From Ochotona curzoniae (lineage: Eukaryota > Chordata > Mammalia > Lagomorpha > Ochotonidae): a stretch of DNA of 64,000 nt. Position 1 is the stretch's first letter. Each line of letters opens with the position of its first letter. Positions 23,246 through 34,205 of this stretch are shown in pieces. The stretch lies in assembly GCF_017591425.1 (NCBI RefSeq), contig NW_024466512.1:15875001-15939000 (forward strand), read 5' to 3'. The notes below the pieces were generated by a model that did not search any database, was not told the DNA's origin, and was given only the letters and a program-made list of their open reading frames with translations. The position numbers and the translations under genes were made by a program.

Positions 23246-23558
23246 GCCTGGTACGGTAGCCTGACAGCTAAAGTCCTTGCCAATGTGGGTGCCAGTTCAA
23301 ATCCTGGCAGCCCCACTTTCCATCCAGCTCCCTGCTTGCAGCCTGGAAAAGCAGTAGAGGATGGCCCAAAGCCTTGGGACCCTGCACCCATGTGGGAGAC
23401 CCAGAAGAGGCTCTGGGTTTCTGGTTTCGGATTGGAGCAACTCCTGTCATTGCGGCTGCTTGGGGAGTGAATCAATGGAAGGAAGATCTTCTTCTCTGTC
23501 TCTCTTCCTCTCTATCTGACTTTCCAATAAAAATAAATAAATCTTTAATAAAAAAATA
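23246..23558 (+). mobile_element. C-SINE, young-type, sense
   Basis: Starts GGCCTGGTACGGTAGCCTGAC, has GTTCAAATCC as its B-box region, GGCCCAAAGCCTTGGGACCC and GGAAGATCTTCTTCTCTG. It ends TTTCCAATAAAAATAAATAAATC with an A tail. An imperfect duplication (AAAATATTGGAGATTT against AAAATATCGGCAATCT) is present at 23228 and 23555. Confidence 0.9.
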
Positions 23559-23574
23559 TCGGCAATCTCAGCAT

Positions 23575-25105
23575 GACTTGTAATTGTGCAAGTGTTCGCT
23601 TCTAGATGCCCGCAATTGGTAACTTTTCATTGGTCCGTAAACATGATCATGCTTTCCTGCTAGTGATAAGAACTGTTCTTTAAGAACTGACTTTGTTTGG
23701 CCATTTGCTATCACTGTTGTACAGATAATCTTTCTATGAGTAGCCACTTTCCTACCACTGTCCACTGTATCATCAGTCAGATGAGCGTCTGCTAGTTGAA
23801 TTCTTCATTGTGTTGGAGAGACAGTGGAGCTGTGGAGGTCGGAGGTGCTGCTTTGGGCTCTCAGGAGACTCAGGCAGATGAGCTGACACTAGGTGCACAC
23901 AGACAGAGGGACAAAATGGCCAGCGTGACCTCTGCTTTTGGTTGAGTCACTCCCATCTGCAAAGCTTGGTCATTGCTTCCTGGTGACTTGGCTAGGCTTA
24001 TTTCTGTAGCTCTCAGCTCAGATTTCTCCCTTGTTGCTGAGAATCTTGTATTATCAGTGGTCTCATCATGTCTGACGGTAGAGCAGCGTGGGGATTGGCA
24101 CAGCATGGTGACGGTAGTGTACAGAGAGAGGGAAAGGTGTGAAAGTGAAATGTTATGGAAATGATTAGACACTAAGGAATTGCCAGGAAGCATGAAAAGT
24201 TCAAATTGGGAAGAAGTACCAAGAGCATCCAAGGAAGGATTATTCCCCAAGGAAGCAAATTCAAATTAGAATCCACCAATGAGTTTTATAAATAACATTT
24301 ATGAGGATATTGATTATATAATCTAAAATAAAAAAAGAGATCTTGATATCTATAGTTTTGTGTTTCAACAATAGTAAGTGAATAAATGAATGGGCAAGCT
24401 ATACAAGCTTAAAAAAAGAAGCAAAGTCTGTGGTGATGCTGATGTTAATTTTAAAAACACAGGAAATAAAAAACTATAACAGTGTTTGGGTTTATTGCCT
24501 ATTAGACTAAATTATGCCTGGCAGCCAAAGCAAAGAAGGAAATATAAGCTAAGGTTACAAAATAAAAAAAAAATCTGTTTAGGGGACAGTGAAAAATTTG
24601 AGGGAAATTTCACTAAACAAAGCTCAAGTGAGCAGTGATATTCCTATTGTGTTTGGACACCTGTTTGCACTGTTTTCATCATTGTCACTTTTTTCAACAT
24701 AAGAAATAATTGTATATTTTCCCTTTTCTGTTTAGATATAAAGTATGTAAAATCCAGCACATCCAGTAATCTCAGTAATATAAATCCAGTAATGCTTAGC
24801 TTGATGGGATTTCTGCAGATGTAAATAACTGGATAATCTTCACTTAAATCATAATATAGAACATTGTTGGTATTTAGGAAGCTTAGTTATGCCTCTTCTC
24901 ATTAACCCCACTGAAATAACAATTATTTTTTAAGTTATCAATTTGTTTTGTCTTTATCTTCAAACTGATCCATAAAGCACATACTCTCTGTATAGTTTAG
25001 TTTATATAGTGTAATATCTATAAGCTTTTGTTGTTGCTTGTGTCATTAGCCAAAGGTGATGAGGAGCATTTCATTCTTTGGCCTTGTGGGTTTATTATTT
25101 TATGC
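23575..25105. other. Unique sequence, no gene recognised
   Basis: AT-rich from about 24260 on. The 126-aa minus-strand ORF at 23870-24250 has no recognisable domain and I do not consider it a gene. Confidence 0.35.
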
Positions 25106-25412
25106 TGTACAGTAATTGTATGGAGACAGGGAGGGAAGAAAGGAGGGAGGGTGTGAGAGAGAGGGAGATAGGACGAGAGAGAGAGCGAGAGCTTTTCCAT
25201 CTACTGGTTCAGTTTCTAAGTGTCTACAGTGACCAGGACTGGACTGAGCTGAAACTAGGAGCAGGAAACTCAATCCAGGCCCCCTACACAGGGCGCAAGG
25301 ATCCACCAGTGCAGCCATCAACACTGCCTTGGGGGGTCTGCACTGGCAGGAAGGTGAAGTTCAGACTGCAGCCAGGAATCAAACCGAAGCACTAAAATGT
25401 GCAGGCCCAAAG
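25106..25412 (-). mobile_element. C-SINE, divergent old subfamily
   Basis: A GA-rich block (25124-25190) is followed by CCATCTACTGGTTCAGTTTC, then GAGCTGAAACTAGGAGC, AGGGTCTGCACTGGCAGGAAG-like bases and GCCAGGAATCAAACCGAAGCAC. The last part differs from the main C-SINE and matches the variant at 30373-30625 and 39985-40262, so this is a separate old subfamily. Confidence 0.6.
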
Positions 25413-25906
25413 TCTGCCTCTTTATATGCTTTTTAGTAATTCCAGAAGAATTTGGGGATGGATTATGCCAATGTGGAATTTGGAAGAGGATTTTTGCTTA
25501 CGATTATAAATCTGTAAATTGCAACGTGGTGATAAAATCACTTATGCAAAAAGATATAGATTGAAAAGAGGGTGTAAGGTTGAGCCATGAAATAATGAAA
25601 TAAAATAAAAGATGAAAGAGCTGAAAAACAAAACAAAAACAAAAAAAACCCAGAAGGAACAAAAAGCCAACGGGGAGTGGGACAGTAGAAGCCAAGGGAG
25701 ATGAGAGTTCCAGGAAGGAAAAAATTGTCCTAAGTGTTGAAGGTTGCTAAGAGTTCAAGAAGAACAAGGATTCAGACAAATCCTCCAAATGTAAAATGCT
25801 ACGTCCTTGCTGGTCTTTGAGAAGGTTGAAGACATGCTGAAGTCAGCGAATGGCTGGTAAAGACATGGAGATAGTTAAGTTCTTAATTGTTCAGATGCAT
25901 GGCCAT
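25413..25906. other. Unique sequence, no feature seen
   Basis: Contains an A-rich purine stretch at 25600-25660 (AAATAAAATAAAAGATG, ACAAAACAAAAACAAAAAAAACC). No gene. Confidence 0.3.
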
Positions 25907-25923
25907 AAGAATACACAAGATTG

Positions 25924-26255
25924 CGGGGCCTGGCGGCGTGGCCAACAGCCAAAGTCCTCGCCTTGAACGCCCCAGGATCCCATATGGGAGCCGGTTCTAA
26001 TCCCGGCAGCTTCACTTCCCATCCAGCTCCCTGCTTGTGGCCTGGGAAAGCAGTCGAGGACGGCCCAAAGCTTTGGGACCCTGTACCCGTGTGGGAGACC
26101 TGGAAGAAGTTCCTGGCTTCTGGCTTTGGATCGGCGCAGCACCAGCCGTTGTGCTCACTTGGGGAGTGAATCATCAGACGGAAGATCTTCCTGTCTGTCT
26201 CTCCTCCTGTCTGTATATCTGACTTTCCAATAAATAAATAAATCTTAAAAAAAAA
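25924..26255 (+). mobile_element. C-SINE, young subfamily, full length, sense
   Basis: Starts GGGGCCTGGCGGCGTGGCC and has B box GGTTCTAATCC (25993-26003). It ends AATAAATAAATAAATCTT plus poly(A). A perfect 17-bp duplication AAGAATACACAAGATTG lies at 25907-25923 and 26256-26272, which indicates a young insertion. Confidence 0.95.
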
Positions 26256-26272
26256 AAGAATACACAAGATTG

Positions 26273-26639
26273 GGAAATGTAGATTGAGTCTTCTGTCAAG
26301 TTGTTTGGTTCACAGAAAGAAGGCCATCTTTTATAATGAAGCTTTGTTTTTAAGGACCCTGAGTTTGTTATGTTTGGTAGTTATCAAAGGCAAAACTTCA
26401 ACTTGAGGAAGAAAATGGAGGTAGCTGTTATTTCATTAGCTCACAATCATGACAAGATACAAGGTCTACAGCAATGCGATGGACAAAAGTTCTTTTGTCT
26501 GTCTTTTGCCATGATAGTTTCATTGCAAGCTAGCCTTTCCTCCTATTTATGAAAAACTGACCCTCATGTACAAAAGGAGCTTCACCTGTAAGTGGAGCCA
26601 TTCCATGCTGATGGACGCAATACTAGCTAATCCCACATA
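26273..26639. other. Unique sequence, no feature seen
   Basis: No repeat, RNA or gene signature recognised. Confidence 0.3.
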
Positions 26640-26968
26640 ATTTCCTCTTCCTGAAAGACTGTTTTCCTGCCTCTCATACAGTTGATTTGAGGCCAAATGG
26701 TTGAGTTCTGGCCAAGAGAAAACGGGCAGGAGTGATTAAAGCCTCTTCAAGGAATGACTGTTGTAAATAACTCCTGGTCCCTTTTGCTTCTGCCTTCTTA
26801 ACAATCTTACGCAGAGGGCCCTTGGTTCACAAGGAGAAGCTACAACACAGCAGAGGGCTATCCAATCTGAACTGGGAATTTTGTGAATCAGAAATAAAAT
26901 CTGATTATGTTGACTCACTGAGCTGTTGGGTTTTATTTGTTCTTTCAGCATGAGCTTGTCTGTATTAT
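26640..26968 (+). mobile_element. Old MaLR/MLT1-like LTR fragment
   Basis: GAGTTCTGGCCAAGAGAAAACGGGCAGGAGTGAT in the middle and AATAAAATCTGATTATGTTGACTCACTGAGCTGTTGGG, then TTTCAGCATGAGCTTGTCTGTATTA at the end, follow the order of the 3' end of mammalian MaLR-type LTRs ('aataaac...ttaagccactgag...gcagc...'). The copy is diverged and its left boundary is unclear. Confidence 0.4.
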
Positions 26969-28040
26969 GTTAACATCAGCATCACTTTCCCATTCTGAAG
27001 GGCCAACTCCTGCTCTACATATTTGGCTCATGCACCTGTCTGGGATTGCTCCAGCAAAGCTAGTTAAATGTGAGGAGGAGTCATTTCTCCATATGCTCCA
27101 AGATGGGAGAAAACACAGACTACATTGCAATTTTCATGGCCATTGTGGATCTTTGGGGAGATGAATTGCCACAGTCAATTTCCTGGGTCATTGATAGGAA
27201 CTATGCCCCAAAGTCCAAGAACCACAAGGCTAATCTCTCTGAAAACATTCATTTGGTCAGTTTTGCCAACAGAGTCATTGGAAATGTTCCATCCAGGAAC
27301 AAAATATTTTGGCAGCCTGAAAATTTCCTTTCTATTCACACCCTTTTCATGTCTGAAAAGCTATGCTACTCAGTTTACTGTGTTTGTTCAAATATAGAAG
27401 GGCTTTATGTAAATTCCTTAGTTTTCACTAACACTGTAATCTGGCTTTGTTTTTATTAAATATTAATACATTTATCTTGGGAGAAATTTTTTCTTTGCAA
27501 ATCCTGCAATATTGGAAAGTTAAACTCCAGAGATTATGGTTAGTATTGTGCCTGGCAATCTCTTCTGCATTAATCCCACCCTGGGGCCAGTTTTCATTAC
27601 AGAAGGTCTCTGTTGCACCAAAGAAGCAGAGAGGAGAATCTGAACATGCGGAGATCGCAGAAAAAAATTCTCTCTGCATCCTGGAATTTCTATGGGGCAA
27701 GCAGAGATACCTTTAATGACGTAGGTTTTCTCTTCATATAAATTTTAGTTCTCTCTGGAACATTCTATAATCACAGTTAGACAAAACCTACAGGCAAGTT
27801 CTTTCCAGATACTTTCTCTTGCTGGAAATTCCTATTTTCATATTGCAAATACTGTTGTATAGGAATTTTACAAGTGCTATGAAAGTTTTAAAAAGAAAGA
27901 GGAGCACAAAGTTTTTTTTTCTTTGCACAGAATCAAATGCTCAGCTTAGGAATATAGGCAACAAGTTAATATAAAAATTTCAAACCCATAGGAATTTGAA
28001 AAGGAATGACTTGGATGCCTGCCTTCTCTTGGTAGCTTTA
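26969..28040. other. Unique sequence, no gene recognised
   Basis: The 129-aa plus-strand ORF at 27070-27459 has no motif that I recognise, lacks codon-usage or start support, and overlaps another frame of 90 aa. It is probably chance. Confidence 0.35.
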
Positions 28041-28045
28041 CCATT

Positions 28046-28690
28046 CTTTTTTTTCTTCTTTTTAAAATTATTATTATCATTTCTAAACAAGATTTATTTA
28101 TTTTTATTGGAAAGTCAGATATACAGAGACGAGGAGAGACAGAGAAGAAGATCTTCCTTCCATTGATTCACTCCCTAAGTGGCCGCAATGACAGGAGTTG
28201 CTCCAATCCGAAGCCAGGAACCCAGAGCCTCTTTTGGGTCTCCCACATGGGTGCAGGGTTCCAAGGCTTTGGGCCATCCTCTACTGCTTTTCCAGGCTGC
28301 AAGCAGGGAGCTGGATGGGAAGCAGGGATGCTGGGATTAGGACTGGCACCCATTTGAGATCCCAGTGTGTGAAAGGCAAGGACTTTGGTCACTAGGCTAC
28401 TACATCAGGCCCTATTATTATCATTTTATGATACAGTTCCATAAGCCCTGGGATTTTATTTAACCCTTCCGCAAGTTCCTCCCCCTCCCCACTAAACTCC
28501 CCTATATTATTACTATAGTACAGTTCTTTATAAACAGTCATATGTTCATCATTGCGGGCATGGACAATGGCAAAGAGTCCAGCATCCTATTGCCAAGATA
28601 TAGTTAAGAGTTTCATTGGGAGTCCATCTTTGGAAGTAGAGATGCACACCTCATTGTATCTTTACATCTGGGTATAATAGTCTCCATTAC
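28046..28690 (-). mobile_element. L1-type LINE 3' end, antisense, interrupted by a SINE
   Basis: The tail side (TTCTTTTTTTTCTTCTTTTTAAAATTATTATTATC) lies left of the SINE and the body (ATGATACAGTTCCATAAGCCCTGGGATTT, ATATTATTACTATAGTACAGTTC, GAGTCCAGCATCCTATTGCCAAG) lies right of it. The SINE at 28083-28412 split the element and duplicated TATTATTATCATTT. Confidence 0.7.
28083..28412 (-). mobile_element. C-SINE, young-type, nested in an L1 3' end
   Basis: An antisense copy: AAGATTTATTTATTTTTATTGGAAAGTC at its 3' end, GAAGATCTTCCTTCC, GCTTTGGGCCATCC, and CACTAGGCTACTACATCAGGCCC at its 5' end. Target duplication TATTATTATCATTT at 28069-28082 and 28413-28426. Confidence 0.92.
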
Positions 28691-29985
28691 ACAGTTACTG
28701 TAGATCCCCTTAAATGAAGAGCCACAATACAAATACAACAACAGGAAAAAAAAAATAGAAAGATTTTCACTCTTAATACATTGTCACAGTAGCTCTCTCT
28801 TCCTCTGTGTGTATAAGTATGTTTAAAGATAAAGACAAGTGCATACACAAGTGCATACTTCTTTCCTACACATTCTGATGCTATCATGAACATATCTCAA
28901 CATCTGTCTATGTGCATAACCCAAACAAGAACACTTCTAAACATTGTCAGTGCCTCTGCCACATAGTCACCAAGTGCCCATCGCCTAGAACTTTACTTTC
29001 ACCCCATTTTCTTTGTCTCTTGTAATTTTTAGAGTTAATATAGAGGACAGATTTCATAGATAGAATTCTAATACTATTCTCGCCTCTTTTCCTCAACCCA
29101 CTATAATTAGATCTTTTCAATATTCAGATAATTACCTATTTTCATTTGCTTAATTCATTGACATTTGGAGTTGTTAGTGATACGGTTGTATTTACACCCG
29201 CCCCTTTCCTTTTGTTTCCTATATGTTTATTTTAAAAATCATTCTATTGTTTCTTTGTTTTCTATTTTACCCAGAGGATTTTTTGGTGTAAGTGCATATT
29301 CAGTGTAATAATGTTTGCTGACATTTTCATTGATACTGCTTTGGATTATTCTCTTGATGACTGCTTGAGCTCTTAAAACTCTTTGATGTCTTCTCCCTGT
29401 GCAGTGGAGGCAGCGATACCCAACACCGGGGTGGTATCTAGCACCTTCCTTCTCTAGGTGTTCCTGCACATGCACTCAGATGGAACATGAATGCCAGCTG
29501 CACCCCCAAGTTTGCTCAGTGACTGCCATTTATTGAGATCCTAAACAACACCCTTCCTCCCCGCATTGCACACTGCTAGAATCCCGTTCTCTGCTCTGGC
29601 CATTCTGGCCATTTCCTCCTGTTTTACTCAGCCACTCCAGCAAATCTCTCTGTTGTACAACATTTTTTTTTAATGGAGAGGGGCAATACTATATTCTGAG
29701 AAAGCACACATTCCCTGCTTCTAACTCAGGATAAAATCTTTTTAAACTTTTGGATTTTTCCCCATTTTCTCTTAAAGAAAATTTCACACTTGCAATGAAT
29801 AAGTCTATGTTTTAAACAACATTTAGAAAGAGGTAACTATCATTCATGCATTTTAATTGCCTTTTACTTCTCAGGGGCAGCTTGAAATAAGCAGACTTTT
29901 GCTGGTTGAGAATCCAGTTCTATAAATGCTACACTTATACAGTATGGCACATAATAGATCAGGTTGTGATGAAAATATTTTGTTC
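28691..29985. other. Unique sequence, possibly old repeat in part
   Basis: No defensible gene. Parts at 28860-29330 may be an old LINE remnant, but I could not align landmarks with confidence. Confidence 0.3.
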
Positions 29986-30065
29986 ACACACGTGGGCATA
30001 TGTAAGAGAGAGAAAGAGAGAGAAGTTTCCACTTTCCACTGGTTCACTTCCCAACCAGGAGATGT
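29986..30065 (-). mobile_element. Short C-SINE 3' fragment
   Basis: A GA-rich block (GAGAGAGAAAGAGAGAGAAG) followed by CCACTGGTTCACTTCCCAA is the 3' end of an antisense SINE. The rest of the element is absent. Confidence 0.45.
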
Positions 30066-30184
30066 TATGTGGCGTAGTCAAACAGATTATTGATCTGATC
30101 TCTGAGAATAACTATAAAGAGAAGTTCTAACTCATAAATACAGGGATGGTTGGTGATTCCTGGCTGTGGAAAGGGACCTTGTTG

Positions 30185-30345
30185 CTTTAAAATACAGAAT
30201 AGTTCTTCCACTATGATCATTAGCAGTATGACTTTTAGTATGTCACTCTAACTAAAAAAAAAAATAGTTTCGTTATGTGTAGAAGATAACAATTCAATTT
30301 TAAATACTAATTAATCCTGACACATATTAGAGTTTAATTACTTAA
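30185..30345 (-). mobile_element. MIR-like ancient SINE fragment
   Basis: TTCCACTATGATCATTAGCAGTATGACTTTTAGTATGTCACTCTAACT, then GTTATGTGTAGAAGATAACAATTCAATTTT, follows the MIR order of 'ctagctgtgtgaccttgggcaagtcacttaac ... tctgtaaaatgggaataa'. It is diverged and contains an A11 tract. Confidence 0.4.
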
Positions 30346-30372
30346 GTCAAAATGATTACATTTTTGATTTGA

Positions 30373-30625
30373 GAGACACAGAGGTCTCCTCTGTTGGTTC
30401 ACTCCTCAAATGACTGGGCTGGGCTGAAGCCAAAGCCAGGAGCTGGAAACGCTATCCATGTGCCCCACCTGGGTAGCAGGAATCCAGTTGCTTCAGCCAT
30501 CACTGCTGCCTACATCAGCAGGAAGTTAGCAGAGGGGCTAGAGCTGGGAATCCAGTCCAGGTACTATAAATGGCATTTGGTATCCAAACTGGCTCCAACC
30601 ACTGGGTCAAATGCCTACCACCATT
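30373..30625 (-). mobile_element. C-SINE, divergent old subfamily
   Basis: GAGAGACACAGAGGTCTCC, GTTGGTTCACTCCTCAAATG, GCCAGGAGCTGGAAACGC, ACATCAGCAGGAAGTTAGC and GCTGGGAATCCAGTCCAGG occur in the same order as the copy at 25106-25412. Confidence 0.65.
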
Positions 30626-31080
30626 ATTGTTTTTATAATAAATACATGCATAATTGTTGGCCACCTGTTTTGTGCTATCAGGCTTGACTCAAGAATGATT
30701 GCTTAAGAATAAGAGACATAGTTCCACTTTTCAAAGAGTTATGCCCCTGTGAAGAAAACAGGGTCAGAGCAGGAATATTAAAGCCCAGAATTTTCTATAG
30801 GTGCTCTACAAGTTGACAGAAAGAATAGGCGATGGCCAGTTCCTGAAAAAATGGGTGATGGAGACTTCTAAATCTCCCTCTTGCATTTAGAGAAGCAAGG
30901 TATATACAGCTGGGGTTACTGCCTGGATGAAGGAGGAGAAAAGGTTTAATAGGAATTGACAATATTTCCAATGATGCTCCCTTGACAATACTGCTCAGAA
31001 TCTTTGCTATACAAGCTCTGTCTTTTCTAACTTTGCTGTAAAATTTACAGGCAACAATGAATATTAGAATAACACTAGTT
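30626..31080. other. Unique sequence, no feature seen
   Basis: No gene, RNA or repeat signature recognised. Confidence 0.3.
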
Positions 31081-31089
31081 ATTCTTTTT

Positions 31090-31374
31090 TCAAAGATTTA
31101 TTTATTTTTCTGGAGAGTCAGATTTACAGAGAGAAGGAGATACAGAGAAAAAGATGTTCCATCTGCTTGATCGCTCCCCAAGGGGCCACAATGGCCAGAG
31201 CTGAGCTGATCCGAAGCCAGGAGCTGCTTCTACGTCTCCCACATGGGTGTAGGGCCAGTCTTTATTGCTCTCCCAGGCCACAAGCAGGGAACTATATGGG
31301 AAGTGGAACAGCCAGGACACAAACTGGTGCATACAAGGTGAGGACTTTAGCCACTAGACTACTGCATTGGGCCC
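31090..31374 (-). mobile_element. C-SINE, intermediate, antisense
   Basis: AAAGATTTATTTATTTTTCTGGAGAGTCAG at the 3' end, GATCCGAAGCCAGGAGC in the middle, CACTAGACTACTGCATTGGGCCC at the 5' end. Short deletions in the middle. A partial duplication CACTAGTT flanks the element (31073 and 31377). Confidence 0.85.
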
Positions 31375-31382
31375 AGCACTAG

Positions 31383-32221
31383 TTGTGCTTTATGGTGAAA
31401 GCATTAAGGATAGCTGCTATTTTAGTTTTCCATCATATATATTGAAAAGGAAATCTGTTACCAGTCTGTTAGAGTTGTTCTGATATTCTAAGCATATTAC
31501 TTGCACATGTGATTTGAAGCTATCAATAAAATCTTTCCAGAAATATTCTTCTCAGTGGAAATAATAGAGACATGAGTGTGCCTGCAATGATGAAGACATG
31601 AGCCCTATGTTTTTCACACTCAAAAGATGAAGGGTTTCTTATAATGTGATGAGGAAAATGTGGGCATAGTAATTTATTTGTCATGAATAATTATTATGAG
31701 GAAGGTGAAGAAACTTATGTGGAGGCTATTTCTCTAAATCACTAGACTAAAAGAACTTACAATGCTGTTTTTGATGTCTGTATGCATTGAAGCTAATTTG
31801 GCCAGTAGTTTTTTTTTTATTATCATAATTGTAAAATCAATACAGTGGAATAATAAGCCTCTTTATTAACAAGTCACCTGATCCAAGTTTAGTAACCATG
31901 TAGAATTATGTCTGTTGGTCTTTGGGCCACTCTGAAATGAGTATTCAGGAAAACACGTGGACCTGCTCATCTTAGCTTTAGCTGGAAAACCTTTTTTCGT
32001 GGAAGTAGCAATGACTAGTCCTCCAGATCATTAATCTTTGATTAAGATGAAAAGAAATCCAGTATTTTGGCACTACTGTGCACGAAGAAGAGTTGGCTCC
32101 AATGAACCCAAATGGAGAAAACAAAAATGGGATTGGGAGAAATGAAAAAACAGAAAATCAATGTTAGTTAATGCCCATACTCAGAGCACAGGGGCTGTTT
32201 GTCTTCTGGCCAGAAACACTT
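31383..32221. other. Unique sequence, no gene recognised
   Basis: No repeat or gene recognised. T9 tract near 31810. Confidence 0.3.
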
Positions 32222-32240
32222 GGTTTCTTTCATGAATTTT

Positions 32241-32567
32241 TTTTAAAGATTTATTTTTATTATTTTTTTTATTGGAAAGGCGGATATACAGAGAGGAGAG
32301 ACAGAGAGGAAGATCTTCCGTCCGATGATTCACACCCCAAGTGAGCGCAACGGCTGATACTATGCCAATCCGAAGCCAGGAGCCTCTTCTCGGTCTCCCA
32401 CGTGGGTGCAGGGTCCCAAAGCCTTGGGCCGTCCTTGACTGCTTTCCCGGGCTACAGGCAGGGAGCTGGAAGGGAAGCGGGGCTGCTGGGATTAGAACCA
32501 GCGCCCATATGGGATCCCGGGCATGCTAGGCGAGGACCTTAACCACTTGCGCCACCGCGCCGGGCCC
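32241..32567 (-). mobile_element. C-SINE, young subfamily, full length
   Basis: Antisense near-consensus copy ending GCGCCACCGCGCCGGGCCC, with CpGs largely intact. A perfect 19-bp duplication GGTTTCTTTCATGAATTTT lies at 32222-32240 and 32568-32586. This is one of the youngest insertions in the window. Confidence 0.96.
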
Positions 32568-32586
32568 GGTTTCTTTCATGAATTTT

Positions 32587-32752
32587 GAAATACTTATCCA
32601 CTATAACACTGTCTGCTGGAGTTGCTTTTGGATCAATCTAGAGACTAAAGGTAGAAAAATTTACTCCATATAATTTTTCTTCAAGTTTTTTTTTTCTTCC
32701 TCAGTCTACTTATTGCTGCTTCTAAGAAGTCACAGGTGATTGTGTTTTGTAT
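32587..32752. other. Short unique stretch between two SINEs
   Basis: No feature seen beyond a T11 tract near 32687. Confidence 0.3.
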
Positions 32753-32767
32753 TTTCTCAGAGATTTT

Positions 32768-33055
32768 TTTTTAAAAGATTTATTTTATTGCAAAGTCAGA
32801 TGTACAGAGAGGAGGCGAGACGGGAAGATTTTCCATCCGCTGATTTGCTCCCCAAGTGACCAAAGCCAGGAATCTCCTGAGTCTCTCACACATGTGCAGG
32901 GTCCCAGGGCTTTGGGCTGTCCTTGAGTGCTTTCCCAGGCCACAAGCAGGGAGCTGGATGGGAAGCGGGGCTGCTGGAATTAGAACCGGCACCCATGTGG
33001 GATCCCAGCATGTGAATGGCGAGGACTTCAGTCACTAGGCTACCACTCCTGGCCC
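32768..33055 (-). mobile_element. C-SINE, young-type
   Basis: Antisense copy with a short internal deletion near 32860 (the GCGATCCGAAG segment is missing). Target duplication TTTCTCAGAGATTTT at 32753-32767 and 33056-33070. The B-box region reads TTAGAACCGGC in antisense. Confidence 0.93.
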
Positions 33056-33257
33056 TTTCTCAGAGATTTTGGTTGCAATTAACACGAGTCAGACTATAAT
33101 GGGACTGCTGCATCTCTGTTGGTATTGGAAACCTTTGGTAATTCTATGACCTGAACCCACAAAACATTATCTTTGAGGGGAATTTTTTTAAAAAAAGGAT
33201 TCCCTTATTCACCTATCAGGTAGTATACATTACATAAAATACAAATGGCAGGTAGTT

Positions 33258-33294
33258 TTAAGATTATTTATTGACTTGAAAGAGTTACACATAC

Positions 33295-33341
<47 letters not shown>

Positions 33342-33598
33342 TCTTCCATTTGCTGGTTGACCCCCTCCAAAGGGTAACAATGGCCAGAGCTGGACCAATC
33401 CAAAGCTGGAAGCCAGGGGCTTCTTATGGGTTTCCCACATGGGTGCTGCAATTCAAGGCCATTCTATTCTGCCCTATCAGGCCATTACTAGGGAGCTGGG
33501 TTGGAAGTGGAGCATCTGGGACTTGAACTGGCACCCAAACGTGGTGTCAGCATCACAGGGGGAGGATTAACCTACAGTAACACTGTATTAACCCCCTA
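33258..33598 (-). mobile_element. C-SINE, old subfamily, with expanded AG microsatellite
   Basis: TTTTAAGATTATTTATTGACTTGAAAGAG at the 3' end, GCCAGAGCTGGACCAATCC in the middle and GAGGATTAACCTACAGTAACACTG at the 5' end. The GA-rich segment typical of the SINE 3' end has grown into a pure (AG)n run. Confidence 0.75.
33304..33339. repeat. (AG)n microsatellite
   Basis: About 18 uninterrupted AG dinucleotides inside the antisense SINE, likely grown from the element's own AGAGAG segment. Confidence 0.95.
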
Positions 33599-33769
33599 AG
33601 AGTTTAAATATGCAATGAAATTTATGCCTTGTTCCTCTTTCTTAATTCAACTTTCCAACTACTTTGATGTTTTCTACTAAGGAAACAGGCAGAAGTGATA
33701 TCATTTTAAATATGAAGTAGCCTACATGTTTCAAATTGGGTTCAGTGTGACCTACCGTGGAGGGCTCCA

Positions 33770-33955
33770 CAACTTGGAAAGGGGTAGATATGGGATTTAT
33801 TCCAAGCTCTGCCATTTCTCCCTGCTTTTTGGTATTTGTGAAAAGTGTCTAATTTCTGTGCATTGCAAGTTTTCTCAACTGCATAATGGAAAAAATAATG
33901 CATATTTTGATATTAGGATTAAGTAAGGTATTACATAAAATATGTTGGTATAATC
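33770..33955 (+). mobile_element. MIR-like ancient SINE fragment
   Basis: GGGATTTATTCCAAGCTCTGCCATTTC, then GTCTAATTTCTGTGCATTGCAAGTTTTCTCAACTGCATAATGG, AAAATAATGC, and AGGATTAAGTAAGGTATTACATAAAATATG follow the order of the 3' half of MIR. Confidence 0.5.
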
Positions 33956-34089
33956 TTTAAAACAGAACAGCAGCTCAAAAATATTTATTAGCTGCATTTT
34001 AAGCAGCTGTGCTATTCCCAATAAAAATTACGGATGTTTGGAATAATTGCTTAGAACAATTCCAGAGCTCCAAATTGCAGTTTTCCCAG

Positions 34090-34205
34090 GATTATGGCTG
34101 AGAAGAACCAGACTTGGTGGGGACCTAGTAACTTGCCCAAACCATCCAGTAAAAAGCAAGCAACAGGACTTGGGTTTACAGCAGGCTCCCGGACTCCAGC
34201 GGCAG
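34090..34205 (-). mobile_element. MIR-like ancient SINE fragment
   Basis: CCTAGTAACTTGCCCAAACCATCCAGTAAAAAGC, then CAGGACTTGGGTTTACAGCAGGCTCCCGGACTCC, resembles the reverse complement of the MIR core ('taacttgcccaaggtcacacagctagtaag...gggatttgaacccaggtctgtctgactcc'). Confidence 0.5.

Noticed and set aside
23870..24250. 126-aa minus-strand ORF
   Set aside because: No motif, low-complexity serine/leucine stretches and no start context.
25875..26267. 130-aa minus-strand ORF and other ORFs in young SINEs (9636-9962, 53456-53842)
   Set aside because: They lie over C-SINE sequence, in which the same peptide words (for example GAGSQSFGPSSTAFPGH) recur from copy to copy.
27070..27459. 129-aa ORF on the plus strand, one of the longest outside repeats
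   Set aside because: No recognisable domain, a 90-aa ORF overlaps it in another frame, and there is no homology signal or splice context. Length is within chance for a 64-kb AT-rich window.
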